DNA from: Nocardia alni | GTDB lineage: Bacteria; Actinomycetota; Actinomycetes; Mycobacteriales; Mycobacteriaceae | Assembly: GCF_019038435.1 (NCBI RefSeq) | Contig: NZ_JAGPOX010000034.1 | Location: 1-64,000 of the forward strand | Direction of reading: 5' to 3' | DNA: 64,000 bases | In this document: positions 8,082-16,710 of the stretch, piece by piece | Layout of the letters: each line of letters starts with the position of its first letter | How positions within the stretch are numbered: the stretch's first letter is position 1 | Translations under genes and position numbers: made by a program | Notes under the pieces: model-generated | Database searches by the model: none | Told to the model about the DNA's origin: nothing | The model's input: the letters and a program-made list of their open reading frames with translations, nothing else

Positions 8082-8783
8082 TCAGCGCGGTTGCTCGGCG
8101 GCGGTGTGGGTGCCGATTTCGTGGACGGCGTTCAGGAGTGGGTGGTGGGCGGTGTCGATGATGTCTTGCCGGTTGGTGACGATGTTGATCGCCGCGAGGG
8201 CGCCCCAGCCGGGGAGGGGGGCGGCGATGGCGTGGGCGCCGAGGTTGAGTTCGCCGTGGGTGATGATGTAGCCGTGGGTGCGGGCGGCGGTCACGCGGTC
8301 GGACTCGCCCGGTTGTGGTGGGCCGGCGGCGAGGGCCGCTACGCCACCCGCACCGCGGTCCAGGGGGTCACGGTTGCCGAGGCGATAGGAGTATCGGGGG
8401 CCGTTGCTCGGGGGTTCGGCGACGAGGGTGGTGACCGCGTAGCCGTCGACCACCTCGACCAGGGAGGCGGTCGCGTCGACCGTTCGGGCCAGGCGGTCCA
8501 GGACGGGTGCGGCCACGTCGCGCAGGTGCGGGTGGGACAGGCCGAGCAGACCGAAGACGGCGGGGCCGACGCGGTAGGCGCCGGCCTCGTCGCGATGGGC
8601 GAATCCGGTGCGCTGCAACGACACCAGGAGGCGGGTGGTGATCGACCGATGGAGACCGCAGGCCGCGGCGGCCTGTGCGGTGGTCATGCCGTCGACGTGG
8701 CGGCTCAGCTCGACCAGGACCGCGAGGCCGCGTTCGAGCGTCTGGGCGCCATCGGTCGGTTCGGGGCGGGTCACGGCTGTCAT
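8082..8783 (-). CDS. IclR-family regulator of the homogentisate operon
   Basis: A 233-residue IclR-type regulator. The winged helix lies at about residues 12-75 (QTLERGLAVLVELSRHVDGMTTAQAAAACGLHRSITTRLLVSLQ), then the effector-binding domain with DATASLVEVVDGYAV and LGAHAIAAPLPGWGALAAINIV. The start MTAVTRPEP has a good ribosome site; a longer frame reaching 9041 would cover the divergent promoter and is rejected. It is transcribed away from the homogentisate dioxygenase gene and probably controls it through the inverted repeat at 9004-9038. An aromatic ring-cleavage intermediate such as homogentisate is a plausible effector, by inference. Confidence 0.88.
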   Translation of the reverse strand: MTAVTRPEPTDGAQTLERGLAVLVELSRHVDGMTTAQAAAACGLHRSITTRLLVSLQRTGFAHRDEAGAYRVGPAVFGLLGLSHPHLRDVAAPVLDRLARTVDATASLVEVVDGYAVTTLVAEPPSNGPRYSYRLGNRDPLDRGAGGVAALAAGPPQPGESDRVTAARTHGYIITHGELNLGAHAIAAPLPGWGALAAINIVTNRQDIIDTAHHPLLNAVHEIGTHTAAEQPR

Positions 8784-8973
8784 TGTTCCCTCCTCATCGG
8801 ATCCTGCGGCCGGGGTGTATCGCAGCGCCGGCCTCGAGCGCATCTGTCCCGACGACGAACGGTCCGACCAGGTCACGCACGGGTGAATGCCGATGAGCGG
8901 CATGCGCCAGCACAGCGGCGGGCAGCGGCAGTGATCCCGGCGTCGTCGATCAGGGCGGCGAAGACGTTCGGTA

Positions 8974-9005
8974 TTGACACGGATCACATTCCAGCGAAAT
9001 ATATT
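8974..9005 (+). promoter_or_regulatory. Candidate promoter of the homogentisate operon
   Basis: A perfect -35 hexamer TTGACA at 8974-8979 is followed at a spacing of 17-18 by AAATAT/AATATA (about 8997-9003), in an AT-rich patch unusual for this window. It points to the ring-cleavage genes starting at 9052. Confidence 0.55.
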
Positions 9006-9038
9006 CGATAATAGACCACTAAGTGACCGATTATCGAA
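9004..9038. promoter_or_regulatory. Inverted-repeat operator, probable IclR site
   Basis: TTCGATAAT (9004-9012) and ATTATCGAA (9030-9038) are perfect inverted 9-mers with 17 bases between. They lie directly downstream of the candidate -10 element and 13 bases before the dioxygenase start, a position suited to blocking transcription. Confidence 0.6.
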
Positions 9039-9051
9039 CATCGAGGTGGGT

Positions 9052-10242
9052 ATGGCGCACTACCGATGCGTGGGCGAGGTGCCCGATAAGCGGCACACCC
9101 AGTTCCGCGACAGCGCGGGCAGGCTGCGCTACGAGGAACTGATGGGCGAGGAGGGCTTCTCCTCGGACTCCGCCCTGCTGTATCACCGCACGGTTCCCTC
9201 CGCGATCGTCGACAGCGCGGTGTGGGATCTCCCGGCCCACTCGACGGCGCCGAACCATCCGCTGAAACCCCGTCATCTGCGGCTGCACGAACTGTTCACC
9301 GACGACGCCCGGCACGTCGATCCCGTCACCGGACGACGACTCGTCCTGGGCAACAACGACGTTCGCATCGGCTACGTGGTCGCGGACGCGGTATCGCCCT
9401 ACTACCGCAACGCGATCGGCGACGAATGCGTCTACGTCGAGTCCGGGCACGGCACGGTCGAGACCGTATTCGGCGAGCTGCCCTATCGCACGGGCGATTT
9501 CGTCATCCTCCCCCGAGCCACGACACACCGATGGTTACCCGACGGCTCGAGCCGGCTGTACGCGATCGAGGGCAACAGCCACATCGCACCGGCCGCGCGC
9601 TACCTGTCCCGGTTCGGCCAATTCCTCGAGCACGCTCCCTACTGCGAACGCGACCTGCACGGTCCCGGATCGCCGATCCTGGTCGAGGACAAGGACATCG
9701 AGGTGCTGGTGAAACACCGGGCGGCGTCCGGCGGGATCATCGGCACCCGGCTCGTCTACGCCGATCACCCGTTCGACGTCGTCGGCTGGGACGGCTGCCT
9801 CTACCCGTACACGTTCAACGTCGCGGACTTCATGCCGATCACCGGCAAGATCCACCAGCCCCCGCCGGTACATCAGGTCTTCGAGGGTGACAACTTCGTC
9901 GTCTGCGCCTTCGTGCCCCGCAAGGTGGACTACCACCCGCTGTCGATTCCGGTCCCGTACTACCACTCCAACGTCGATTCCGACGAGGTGATGTTCTACG
10001 TCGGCGGCGACTACGCGGCACGCAAGGGTTCCGGGATCGGGATCGGGTCGATATCGCTGCATCCGGGCGGATACGCGCACGGACCCCAGCCCGCCGCGGT
10101 CGAGGCCTCGATCGGCGTGGAGAGCGTCGACGAACTCGCGGTCATGATCGACACCTTCCGGCCGCTGGAACTCGGCGAGGGCGGTACCGCCGCGGACGAC
10201 GGTGTCTACGCCTGGACCTGGGCCGGAAGGAAGCTGGAATGA
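9052..10242 (+). CDS. hmgA: Homogentisate 1,2-dioxygenase
   Basis: Cleaves the ring of homogentisate to maleylacetoacetate, with non-haem iron, in tyrosine and phenylalanine breakdown. The 396-residue protein is a double cupin; the C-terminal half carries the iron-site region, visible as YYHSNVDSDEVMFY and, about 40 residues on, SLHPGGYAHGPQP, plus the conserved PFDVVGWDGCLYPYTFN block. It is shorter than the human enzyme (445), as usual for actinobacterial forms. ATG 9052 has a GAGGTGGG ribosome site; an upstream frame to 8974 overlaps the promoter. It overlaps the next gene by four bases (ATGA), so ring cleavage and hydrolysis are made together. Most sure of family; exact substrate could be a close analogue. 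Confidence 0.9.
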   Translation: MAHYRCVGEVPDKRHTQFRDSAGRLRYEELMGEEGFSSDSALLYHRTVPSAIVDSAVWDLPAHSTAPNHPLKPRHLRLHELFTDDARHVDPVTGRRLVLGNNDVRIGYVVADAVSPYYRNAIGDECVYVESGHGTVETVFGELPYRTGDFVILPRATTHRWLPDGSSRLYAIEGNSHIAPAARYLSRFGQFLEHAPYCERDLHGPGSPILVEDKDIEVLVKHRAASGGIIGTRLVYADHPFDVVGWDGCLYPYTFNVADFMPITGKIHQPPPVHQVFEGDNFVVCAFVPRKVDYHPLSIPVPYYHSNVDSDEVMFYVGGDYAARKGSGIGIGSISLHPGGYAHGPQPAAVEASIGVESVDELAVMIDTFRPLELGEGGTAADDGVYAWTWAGRKLE

Positions 10243-11450
10243 GCGCGGCCGAGCACCTGACCACCGCGGGCCTCGGGGCCACGCATCTACCGTACGGCTC
10301 GTATTCGACCGCCGCGGGCGTACCGAAACTCGGTGTGCGGCTCGGCGATCACGTGCTGGATGCCGCCGCACTGCTGCGCCGCGCGGGCGCGGCACCCGAT
10401 GACATCGCGGTCACGGACACCGCGAACCTCGATGCCCTGCTGGCCCGCGACCGCGCCGCCTGGGACCGGGTACACGCCGGACTCGTGCACGCCGTGAGCG
10501 ACCCCGCCGCTGCCGAAAGCATTGTCGCCGAGGCAGTTCCACTCACCGAGGTCACCCTGCATCTGCCGTTCACGGTCGCGGACTACGTCGACTTCTACGG
10601 CAACGAATTCCACGCGTCCAACGTCGGACGGATCTTCCGCCCCGGACAGCCGCCCCTGACACCGAACTGGAAGCATCTGCCCATCGGCTATCACGGCCGG
10701 GCCGGAACCATCGTCCCCAGCGGCACCGAGGTCCCGCGCCCCCGGGGCCTGCGACCGGAACCCGACGACCCGCCGACCTTCGGCTCCAGCCGCCGCCTGG
10801 ATATCGAGGCCGAGGTCGGTTTCGTCCTGGGATCGCCCGCGCCACAAGGGCAGATCCCCCTCACGGCCGCGGCCGACCATATCTTCGGCCTGGTGCTCAC
10901 CAACGACTGGTCCGCGCGCGATATCCAAGCCTTCGAGTACGTACCCCTGGGCCCGTTCCTCGGAAAGTCCTTCGCCACATCGATCGCGACCTGGGTGACG
11001 CCGCTGGCCTGTCTCGACCACGCTCGCATCGCCCCACCACAGCGCGATACCCCACTGGCCGACTACCTCGACGACAGTGCCGCTCCCCCATGGGCATTCG
11101 ACATCGTGATCGAGATCGTCCTCAACGGCGAGGTCGTATCGAGGGCACCGTACGGGACGACGTATTGGACGGCCGCGCAAATGCTTTCGCATATGACCGT
11201 CAACGGCGCAACACTGCGCCCCGGTGATTTCTTCGCCAGCGGCACGGTCTCGGGACCGGAACGCGGACAACGCGGCTGCTTCCTCGAAATCACCTGGGGC
11301 GGAGCCGAACCATTGACACTCGCCGACGGCACCGACATCACCTTCCTGCGCGACGGCGACGAGGTGACCCTGCGTGGCAAGGCATCCGGTCCGGACGGCG
11401 GCCTCCTGGCACTCGGCGAATGCACGGGCCGAGTCGTGAGCGCCCGCTGA
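10239..11450 (+). CDS. fahA: Fumarylacetoacetase
   Basis: Hydrolyses fumarylacetoacetate to fumarate and acetoacetate, the last step of the homogentisate pathway. The 403-residue protein has the short N-terminal SH3-like domain and the catalytic FAH domain. Key residues of the mouse enzyme are in place: DYVDFYGNEFHASNVG (metal-site Asp and catalytic His), IEAEVGFVLG (two metal-binding Glu) and LTNDWSARDIQAFEYVPLGPFLGKS (metal-binding Asp). No maleylacetoacetate isomerase is encoded next to it, so isomerisation must be handled elsewhere or by a thiol. The pair with the dioxygenase and the divergent IclR gene make a self-contained catabolic unit. Confidence 0.93.
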   Translation: MSAAEHLTTAGLGATHLPYGSYSTAAGVPKLGVRLGDHVLDAAALLRRAGAAPDDIAVTDTANLDALLARDRAAWDRVHAGLVHAVSDPAAAESIVAEAVPLTEVTLHLPFTVADYVDFYGNEFHASNVGRIFRPGQPPLTPNWKHLPIGYHGRAGTIVPSGTEVPRPRGLRPEPDDPPTFGSSRRLDIEAEVGFVLGSPAPQGQIPLTAAADHIFGLVLTNDWSARDIQAFEYVPLGPFLGKSFATSIATWVTPLACLDHARIAPPQRDTPLADYLDDSAAPPWAFDIVIEIVLNGEVVSRAPYGTTYWTAAQMLSHMTVNGATLRPGDFFASGTVSGPERGQRGCFLEITWGGAEPLTLADGTDITFLRDGDEVTLRGKASGPDGGLLALGECTGRVVSAR

Positions 11451-11454
11451 ATCG

Positions 11455-12129
11455 TCAGGCGGGCATGGCACGCACGGCCGCGAGACGCTGAACGCTCCTG
11501 GTCGCGACGCCGATGCGGATGACGCTGAGCACCGCCGCTGCCGTGGCGGGCACGACGGAGACGGCGGCGGGCGCGAGCAAGAGCACCGCGACCAGGACGG
11601 TGACCAGCGACACGTCGATGACCATCGTGCCTACCGCACTCACGAGCAGCCTGCGGGCCGCCGCATGGCACGGCAGGTGGATCCAGCGCCCGGCCGAACC
11701 CATCGCCGCAGTGATGTACGCGTTGATCGGGGCCACGACGAGCGCGATACCCACCAGCGCGGCGATACCGGCGACAGTCAGCCACAGCGGAACGACCGCG
11801 AACGACCCCGCCAGTGCCGCAGCACTCCACGCCACACCGATCAGCGGCCCGGTCGCGGTCAGTCCGAAACCGTAACGCCGTACCCGGCGGGCCGCGATCT
11901 CCGGCGCGAATTCCCTTGCCAGGTCGGAAACTTCACCGAATTCCGCGACGGCGGCACGGCGCGCTTCCTCGACGGTCAGGCCGCGGCCCCGGTGGTACTC
12001 GACCGAATCGGAGAGCCCGTCGGCGATCTCGGCGAGTATCGAGGTTCGGCAGCCGGCCACGCGTGCGTCCAGCGTCGCCATGCGCCGGTCGAGTTCCGTC
12101 AGGTACCGGTCGATCACGTTGCCGGCCAT
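11455..12129 (-). CDS. HAAS-domain (permease-prefix-like) membrane protein
   Basis: A 224-residue protein. Residues 1-75 form a helical HAAS-type domain (VIDRYLTELDRRMATLDARVAG, then LTVEEARRAAVAEFGEVSDLAREFAPE), which commonly accompanies PadR regulators. Four hydrophobic segments follow (about 90-112, 115-137, 160-182 and 185-205), ending in a basic tail. In characterised PadR systems such proteins work with the regulator or an exporter as membrane partners, but the mechanism is poorly defined. It overlaps the PadR gene by 16 bases and must be co-translated with it. Confidence 0.82.
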   Translation of the reverse strand: MAGNVIDRYLTELDRRMATLDARVAGCRTSILAEIADGLSDSVEYHRGRGLTVEEARRAAVAEFGEVSDLAREFAPEIAARRVRRYGFGLTATGPLIGVAWSAAALAGSFAVVPLWLTVAGIAALVGIALVVAPINAYITAAMGSAGRWIHLPCHAAARRLLVSAVGTMVIDVSLVTVLVAVLLLAPAAVSVVPATAAAVLSVIRIGVATRSVQRLAAVRAMPA

Positions 12130-12452
12130 GGCTCCTCCTGACCGAGCAGCGCGCCCACACCCGCCGCGAACTCATGCCATGATCGGCGCTCCACGCCGAG
12201 TCGGCGACGCCCGGCCGCGGTCAGCTCGTAAGTGCGGCGCCGACGGCCGTTCTCATCGGACCATTGTCCGTCGATCAGCCCGGCGCGCTCGAGCCGGTGC
12301 AGCGCCGGGTAGATCGTGCCTTTCGGCAGGTCGAATCGGCCGCCGCTCTCCGTACGCAGTGCGTCGATCACCCCGTAACCATGACGGGGCCCGGCCGCGA
12401 GCACCGCGAGGATCATTCCGTCGAGATGCCCCTTCAACGCCTCCGCGCTCAT
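12114..12452 (-). CDS. PadR-family transcriptional regulator
   Basis: A 112-residue winged-helix protein. The motif GMILAVLAAGPRHGYGVIDALR, the phrase LPKGTIYPALHRLERAGLIDGQW and the wing GRRRRTYELTAAGRRRLG are all standard PadR. The C-terminal helix for dimerisation is short (about residues 90-112), as in subfamily-2 PadR proteins. ATG 12452 begins MSAEALKGHLDG; a TTG at 12461 is possible but poorer. The two 17-base palindromic elements upstream lie between this gene and the divergent exporter operon and are its likely operators. Inducer unknown; family members usually respond to toxic aromatics or antibiotics. Confidence 0.9.
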   Translation of the reverse strand: MSAEALKGHLDGMILAVLAAGPRHGYGVIDALRTESGGRFDLPKGTIYPALHRLERAGLIDGQWSDENGRRRRTYELTAAGRRRLGVERRSWHEFAAGVGALLGQEEPWPAT

Positions 12453-12512
12453 GGATAGCAACCCTACCCTTTGTCCCTGAAATGCCCTAGCCTATGGATA
12501 GTGTTGCTACCC
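12453..12512. promoter_or_regulatory. Twin palindromic operators between padR and the exporter operon
   Basis: GGATAG-N5-CTACCC occurs at 12453-12469 and again at 12496-12512, both preceded by AT, with centres 43 bases (about four helical turns) apart. Arms match at five of six positions. The first abuts the PadR start; the second ends 16 bases before the lipoprotein start. Confidence 0.65.
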
Positions 12513-12528
12513 ATATGGAGGGAGGAAC

Positions 12529-13173
12529 GTGCGCAAGGAATTCGGCCTCGCGGCGCTCGCACTGCTCGCCACGAGTTGTTCACTGAACGGCGGATTGCCC
12601 GCCGCGTCCCTGATGATGCGTGATGCCGCACTCGCCAGCGGGTCGATCCGCAGCGCCCATGTCGCGCTCGTCACCGACGGCGCGGTGCCGGGGCTGCCCG
12701 TCCAACGGCTGGAGGCCGACATCACGACCGAGAACGGCGGTGGGGCAGCGGGATCCATCGCACCCGTCCTCGGTGCACCGATCGATTTCGCCCAGGTGCG
12801 CGACGCCCTCTACACCAAGACCTCGTCCGGCGCCTTCACCCGCTCGACGACGCGTGTACTCGATGCGACGAATCTCCTCGACCCGCACCACGGCCTCGCA
12901 CACCTGCTCGCGGATATCCAGCACCCGACGACGATCGCCCGGCAAAGGCGGCTGGGCATCGACTCGTTCGAGGTGACCGGCGGCCTGCCCGCCGCCGATA
13001 TCGCACACCTGCTGCCGGGCGCCACCACGGCCGCGACGATCACGACCTGGTTGCGCGTCGAGCAAACCCATATCCCGGTGGACACCACGCTGACGTTCCC
13101 GAGCGACGGATCCACGCTCGACATCAAGGTTTCCGACATCGACAAGAAGATGACGATCACGACCCCGGAGTGA
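12529..13173 (+). CDS. LppX/LprG-like lipoprotein
   Basis: A 214-residue exported protein resembling the mycobacterial LppX/LprA/LprF/LprG group, which bind lipids or lipoglycans in a large hydrophobic cavity in the cell envelope. A lipobox-like LATSC gives a predicted lipidated Cys at residue 17, after a short hydrophobic segment. The beta-rich body has SIRSAHVALVT, VLGAPIDFAQVRDALYTKT and a C-terminal WLRVEQTHIPVDTTLTF block as in that family. The GTG start has a GAGGGAGGA ribosome site. It is the first gene of an operon with an ABC ATPase and permease; lipid or antibiotic export is a reasonable inference. Confidence 0.78.
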   Translation: MRKEFGLAALALLATSCSLNGGLPAASLMMRDAALASGSIRSAHVALVTDGAVPGLPVQRLEADITTENGGGAAGSIAPVLGAPIDFAQVRDALYTKTSSGAFTRSTTRVLDATNLLDPHHGLAHLLADIQHPTTIARQRRLGIDSFEVTGGLPAADIAHLLPGATTAATITTWLRVEQTHIPVDTTLTFPSDGSTLDIKVSDIDKKMTITTPE

Positions 13174-13178
13174 CGATC

Positions 13179-13901
13179 ATGAACGCAATCGACACCGACG
13201 GTTTGACCGTCGAGCGCGGCAGAACCAGGGTCCTCGAGGACGTGAGCTTCGTCGTGCCGCGGGGCTCGGTGTACGGCCTGCTCGGACCGAGCGGTTCGGG
13301 CAAGACGACGCTCATGCGGGCGATCGTCGGCGTGCAGAAGATCAAGTCCGGGCACATCCGAGTGCTCGGCGAGCCCGCCGGTTCGGCCGCGTTGCGCCGC
13401 CGCGTCGGGTATGTGACGCAACAGCCGTCGGTGTACGGCGACCTGACGATTCGCCAGAATGTGCGGTATTTCGCCGCCATCTACGGCACCGGTTCCGCCG
13501 CCGCCCGGCGCGCGGTGACCGATGTCGGTCTCGAGCACCTGGCGGATCGGCTCGTCGACACGCTGTCGGGCGGGCAGCGGGCCAGGGTCTCCCTGGCCTG
13601 CGCGCTTCTGGCGAGTCCCGACGTGCTGGTGCTCGACGAGCCGACGGTCGGCTTGGATCCGGTCTTGCGCCGCGACCTGTGGCAGCAGTTCCACGTGCTC
13701 GCCGACGGCGGGACGACGCTGCTGGTGTCGAGTCACGTGATGGACGAGGCCGATCGATGCGACCGCCTGCTGCTGTTGCGCGAGGGACGGCTGCTCGCCG
13801 ACGACACTCCCGCCAATCTCCGGTCACACACCAGGACAACGGATTTGGAAGACGCATTCCTTCAGCTCATCCTCGATGACACCGACCGGGTGAGGTCCTG
13901 A
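13179..13901 (+). CDS. ABC exporter ATP-binding protein
   Basis: A 240-residue ABC ATPase driving export of an unknown substrate. Walker A is GPSGSGKTT, the Q-loop is YVTQQPSVYGDL, the signature TLSGGQRAR and Walker B VLVLDEPTVGLD, then the switch His in LLVSSHV. It matches the DrrA-type subfamily that pairs with ABC-2 permeases, as with the next gene. ATG 13179 has GGAG eight bases upstream; a GTG at 13170 overlapping the lipoprotein stop would add three residues. The stop shares one base with the permease ATG. Confidence 0.92.
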   Translation: MNAIDTDGLTVERGRTRVLEDVSFVVPRGSVYGLLGPSGSGKTTLMRAIVGVQKIKSGHIRVLGEPAGSAALRRRVGYVTQQPSVYGDLTIRQNVRYFAAIYGTGSAAARRAVTDVGLEHLADRLVDTLSGGQRARVSLACALLASPDVLVLDEPTVGLDPVLRRDLWQQFHVLADGGTTLLVSSHVMDEADRCDRLLLLREGRLLADDTPANLRSHTRTTDLEDAFLQLILDDTDRVRS

Positions 13902-14638
13902 TGTCGATCACGATCACACTCGCCACGGCGGCACGGGTATTGACGCAGGTCCGTCATGACAGGCGCACGGTCGCGGTCCTGCTGACGGTGCCCAGCCTGC
14001 TGCTCGCGCTGCTGCGCTACATCTTCGGCGTCCGGATGGACATCTTCGACCAGGTCGGGCTGACACTGCTCGGGATCTTCCCGTTCATCTCGATGTACCT
14101 CATCACCAGCGTGGCGATGGTGCGCGAGCGCATCAGCGGCACGCTCGAACGACTGCTCAGCACGCCGACGCACAAGGTGGATCTGCTGTTCGGCTACGGG
14201 ATCGCCTTCGGGCTGCTGGCCGTCGTCCAGGCATCGGTCGCGTCGGTCGTGGCCTACGGACTGCTCGGGCTGCGGTCCCAGGGCAGTTTCGGCATGGTGA
14301 TCGTCGTCGCGACGGTCACCGCGGTGCTCGGGGCCGCGACCGGGCTGCTGACCAGTGCGTTCGCGCGCACCGAATTCCAGGCACTGCAGTTCGCGCCGAC
14401 GGTCATCCTGCCGCAGACCCTGCTGTGCGGCCTGATCTGGCCGCGTGAGCAGATGGCCGTACCGTTGCAGTGGGCGGGTTACGCCTTGCCGTTGCGGTAC
14501 GTCGACGAGGCGATGAGCGAGGTCGGCACGTTTCCGATGCCGACGGCGATCCTGCTGCGAGACCTGCTGATCATCGCCGTCTTCATCCTCGCGACGCTCT
14601 TGGTGGCCACAGCGACACTGCGGCGCCGGACCGAATAG
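13901..14638 (+). CDS. ABC-2 type permease
   Basis: A 245-residue membrane partner of the preceding ATPase. It has six hydrophobic segments in the usual ABC-2 arrangement and the intracellular coupling-region motif MVRERISGTLERLLSTP, then the C-terminal P-rich signature (ILPQTLLCGLIWPREQMAVPLQWAGYALPLRYVDEAM) typical of drug and lipid exporters. It is the last gene of the lipoprotein-ATPase-permease operon, which is probably repressed by the divergent PadR. Substrate is unknown. Confidence 0.92.
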   Translation: MSITITLATAARVLTQVRHDRRTVAVLLTVPSLLLALLRYIFGVRMDIFDQVGLTLLGIFPFISMYLITSVAMVRERISGTLERLLSTPTHKVDLLFGYGIAFGLLAVVQASVASVVAYGLLGLRSQGSFGMVIVVATVTAVLGAATGLLTSAFARTEFQALQFAPTVILPQTLLCGLIWPREQMAVPLQWAGYALPLRYVDEAMSEVGTFPMPTAILLRDLLIIAVFILATLLVATATLRRRTE

Positions 14639-14744
14639 CTGGTACGGGCCCTTCACCGAAGATCGCCGCCTTGGATGCCGCCCTCAATCGCTGATTCGAT
14701 CACTTATGTCTTTCGAATGATCAGATTCTGTGTACATTATGAGC

Positions 14745-15506
14745 ATGGGTGTTGCAGAGACCCGGCACGCGGAGATCGTTCGAGCGTTGAAGACCTCGGA
14801 ACTGGTCACGGTCGTCGAGCTGGCGCAGGAATTGGGCACATCAGAGGTCACGGTGCGCCGCGACCTGGCCGAACTCGAGCAGGCGGGAGTACTGCGCCGG
14901 GTACGGGGCGGCGCGGTCAGCACGATGCTGCGCGGCGAGGAGATGCCCTTCGCCATGCGCGAACTCGAGCGGGCCGAGGCGAAAACCCGGATCGCCGCCG
15001 CCGCAGTGGGCCTGATCGGGGACGGTGAGTCGGTCGTACTCGACAGCGGCACAACGGGTTCGGCCGCAGCGCACGTACTCGCATCGCGACGGCTGACCGT
15101 GGTTCCGCTGGCCGTCCACGCGATCACCATATTGGCCGGAGCCCCGCGTGTTTCGCTGCTCCTGCCCGGCGGAACGGTGCGAGCCGGTGAAACCTCGCTG
15201 GTAGGACCGATGGCCGAGCAGAATCTGTCGACACTGCGGTTCGACACGATGCTGTTGACCTGCTGCGGATTGAGCCCGCACCGCGGCGTCACGGCATACG
15301 ACCTACAGGACGCCGCGGTCAAGCGCGCGGCGATGGCGGCCTCGACACGGACGATCGCGATGATCGATTCGAGCAAATTCACGCGCACGGCGATGGCCGT
15401 GGTCTGTGCGACATCGGCGATCGACGTCGTGGTCACCGATACCGACGCTCCCCAGGACGTGCTCGCGGCGTTGTCCGCCGAGGGCATCGACGTGCACCGT
15501 GTCTGA
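14745..15506 (+). CDS. DeoR/GlpR-family sugar-metabolism repressor
   Basis: A 253-residue DeoR-type regulator. The N-terminal helix-turn-helix is HAEIVRALKTSELVTVVELAQELGTSEVTVRRDLAELEQAGVLRRVRGGA. The C-terminal sugar-phosphate-binding domain has DSGTTGSAAAHVL, LLLPGGTVRAGETSLVGP, then the late VVVTDTDAP. Phosphorylated sugars are the usual inducers. A -10-like TACATT at 14733-14738 lies seven bases before the ATG at 14745, consistent with a leaderless transcript; ATG 14739 is also possible. It overlaps the next MFS gene by eight bases, heading a carbohydrate operon. Confidence 0.88.
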   Translation: MGVAETRHAEIVRALKTSELVTVVELAQELGTSEVTVRRDLAELEQAGVLRRVRGGAVSTMLRGEEMPFAMRELERAEAKTRIAAAAVGLIGDGESVVLDSGTTGSAAAHVLASRRLTVVPLAVHAITILAGAPRVSLLLPGGTVRAGETSLVGPMAEQNLSTLRFDTMLLTCCGLSPHRGVTAYDLQDAAVKRAAMAASTRTIAMIDSSKFTRTAMAVVCATSAIDVVVTDTDAPQDVLAALSAEGIDVHRV

Positions 15507-16710
15507 GCGTCCGGATACCGAATCGCGAACGTCGAGATCGCCTGTGGCCGCGCAGGTATCGCTGGCGGCGACGTTCCTGGTGCACGCGTTGCTGTTCGCG
15601 TCGTGGACCGCGCACATCCCGCAGATCGAATCGGCGCTCGGGCTGAGCGACGGCGCCCTGGGCACCGCGCTGCTGGGGGCGCCGATCGGTTCGATCACCG
15701 CCATGGCGATCTCGAGTTGGGCGCTGTCCCGGCTGGGCAGCCACCGCGTGGTCCGCATCGCGATCGCCGGTTACGCGGTGAGTGGTATCGCCGTCGGCAT
15801 GGTGGGCTCGACGACGCAGTTGTTCCTCGCGCTCGCACTGTGGGGTCTGTTCCAGGGGACGCTGGACGTCGCGATGAACACCCAGGCCGTCACCGTCGAG
15901 CGAGCCGTCGGGACGCCGATCATGTCTCGCCTGCACGGCGTGTGGAGCATCGGCGGATTCCTCGGCGCGCTCGTCGGATCCGGCGCCGTCGCCACCGGCA
16001 TCGGGCTGAGCCCGCAACTGGCCCTGCTGGGCGTGCCCGCCATCCTCGTCCTGGAGATGTTGTCGCGCTTCCTGATACCCGACGGCGACACGAAACCCGA
16101 TGGCGACCAACCACTCCCGCCTCTGCGGCGACGCCTTCGCCCCTCGGCGGTGGTCTTGGCACTGAGCGGCATCGCCTTCGCCTCGATGCTGTGCGAGGGC
16201 GCGGTGGCCGATTGGTCGGCGAACTATCTGCACAACGAATTGCGGGCCGGCGCGGCGTTGTCGGGTCTGGGCTACGCCGCCTACGCCCTGGCGATGGTGA
16301 CCATGCGGCTGTCCGGGACCTTCCTGCAAGGCAGATTCCGCAACCGAACTCTGCTGCCCGTCCTCGCCGTCATCGCCGCGGCGGGCATGAGCATCGCCTT
16401 GCTGACCCGCCAGCCCATCACGGCGCTGATCGGCTTCGCCACGATGGGCATCGGTCTGGCGCTGCTCGTGCCGAGCGCGTTCAGCGCGGCCGGATCGGCC
16501 AGTGCCGCTCGATCGAATTCCGGATCGGCCATCGCTACCGTCTCGGCGCTGGGCTGGTTCGGATTCGTCTCGGGCCCACCGCTGATCGGCCATCTGGCCG
16601 ATCTCACTGGTCTCGGCACCGCGCTCTGGGTTCTGCCGCTGCTCACGCTGATCATCGCCGGAACCGCCCGGTTCGGCAGCGCATTCGGCGGACGGTCCGT
16701 CCACCGCTGA
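15499..16710 (+). CDS. MFS transporter, fucose-permease-like
   Basis: A 403-residue major facilitator with 12 predicted membrane segments. It resembles the FHS/YbjJ group, seen in ATFLVHALLFASWTAHIPQIESALGLSDGALGTALLGAPIGSI and the helix-4/5 block LDVAMNTQAVTVERAVGTPIMSRLHGVWSIGGFLG. The middle loop (GDTKPDGDQPLPPLRRRLRP) separates the halves. GTG 15499 inside the end of the DeoR gene is taken as the start; upstream residues are Arg/Ser-rich and non-coding in character. Given its neighbours it probably imports the sugar acid or oligosaccharide handled by the two downstream proteins. Confidence 0.85.
   Translation: MSERPDTESRTSRSPVAAQVSLAATFLVHALLFASWTAHIPQIESALGLSDGALGTALLGAPIGSITAMAISSWALSRLGSHRVVRIAIAGYAVSGIAVGMVGSTTQLFLALALWGLFQGTLDVAMNTQAVTVERAVGTPIMSRLHGVWSIGGFLGALVGSGAVATGIGLSPQLALLGVPAILVLEMLSRFLIPDGDTKPDGDQPLPPLRRRLRPSAVVLALSGIAFASMLCEGAVADWSANYLHNELRAGAALSGLGYAAYALAMVTMRLSGTFLQGRFRNRTLLPVLAVIAAAGMSIALLTRQPITALIGFATMGIGLALLVPSAFSAAGSASAARSNSGSAIATVSALGWFGFVSGPPLIGHLADLTGLGTALWVLPLLTLIIAGTARFGSAFGGRSVHR

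Noticed and set aside
14639..14744. TTCGA-containing repeats before the DeoR gene as an operator
   Set aside because: TTCGATCA and TTCGAATGATCA are too short and imperfect to call without more loci.
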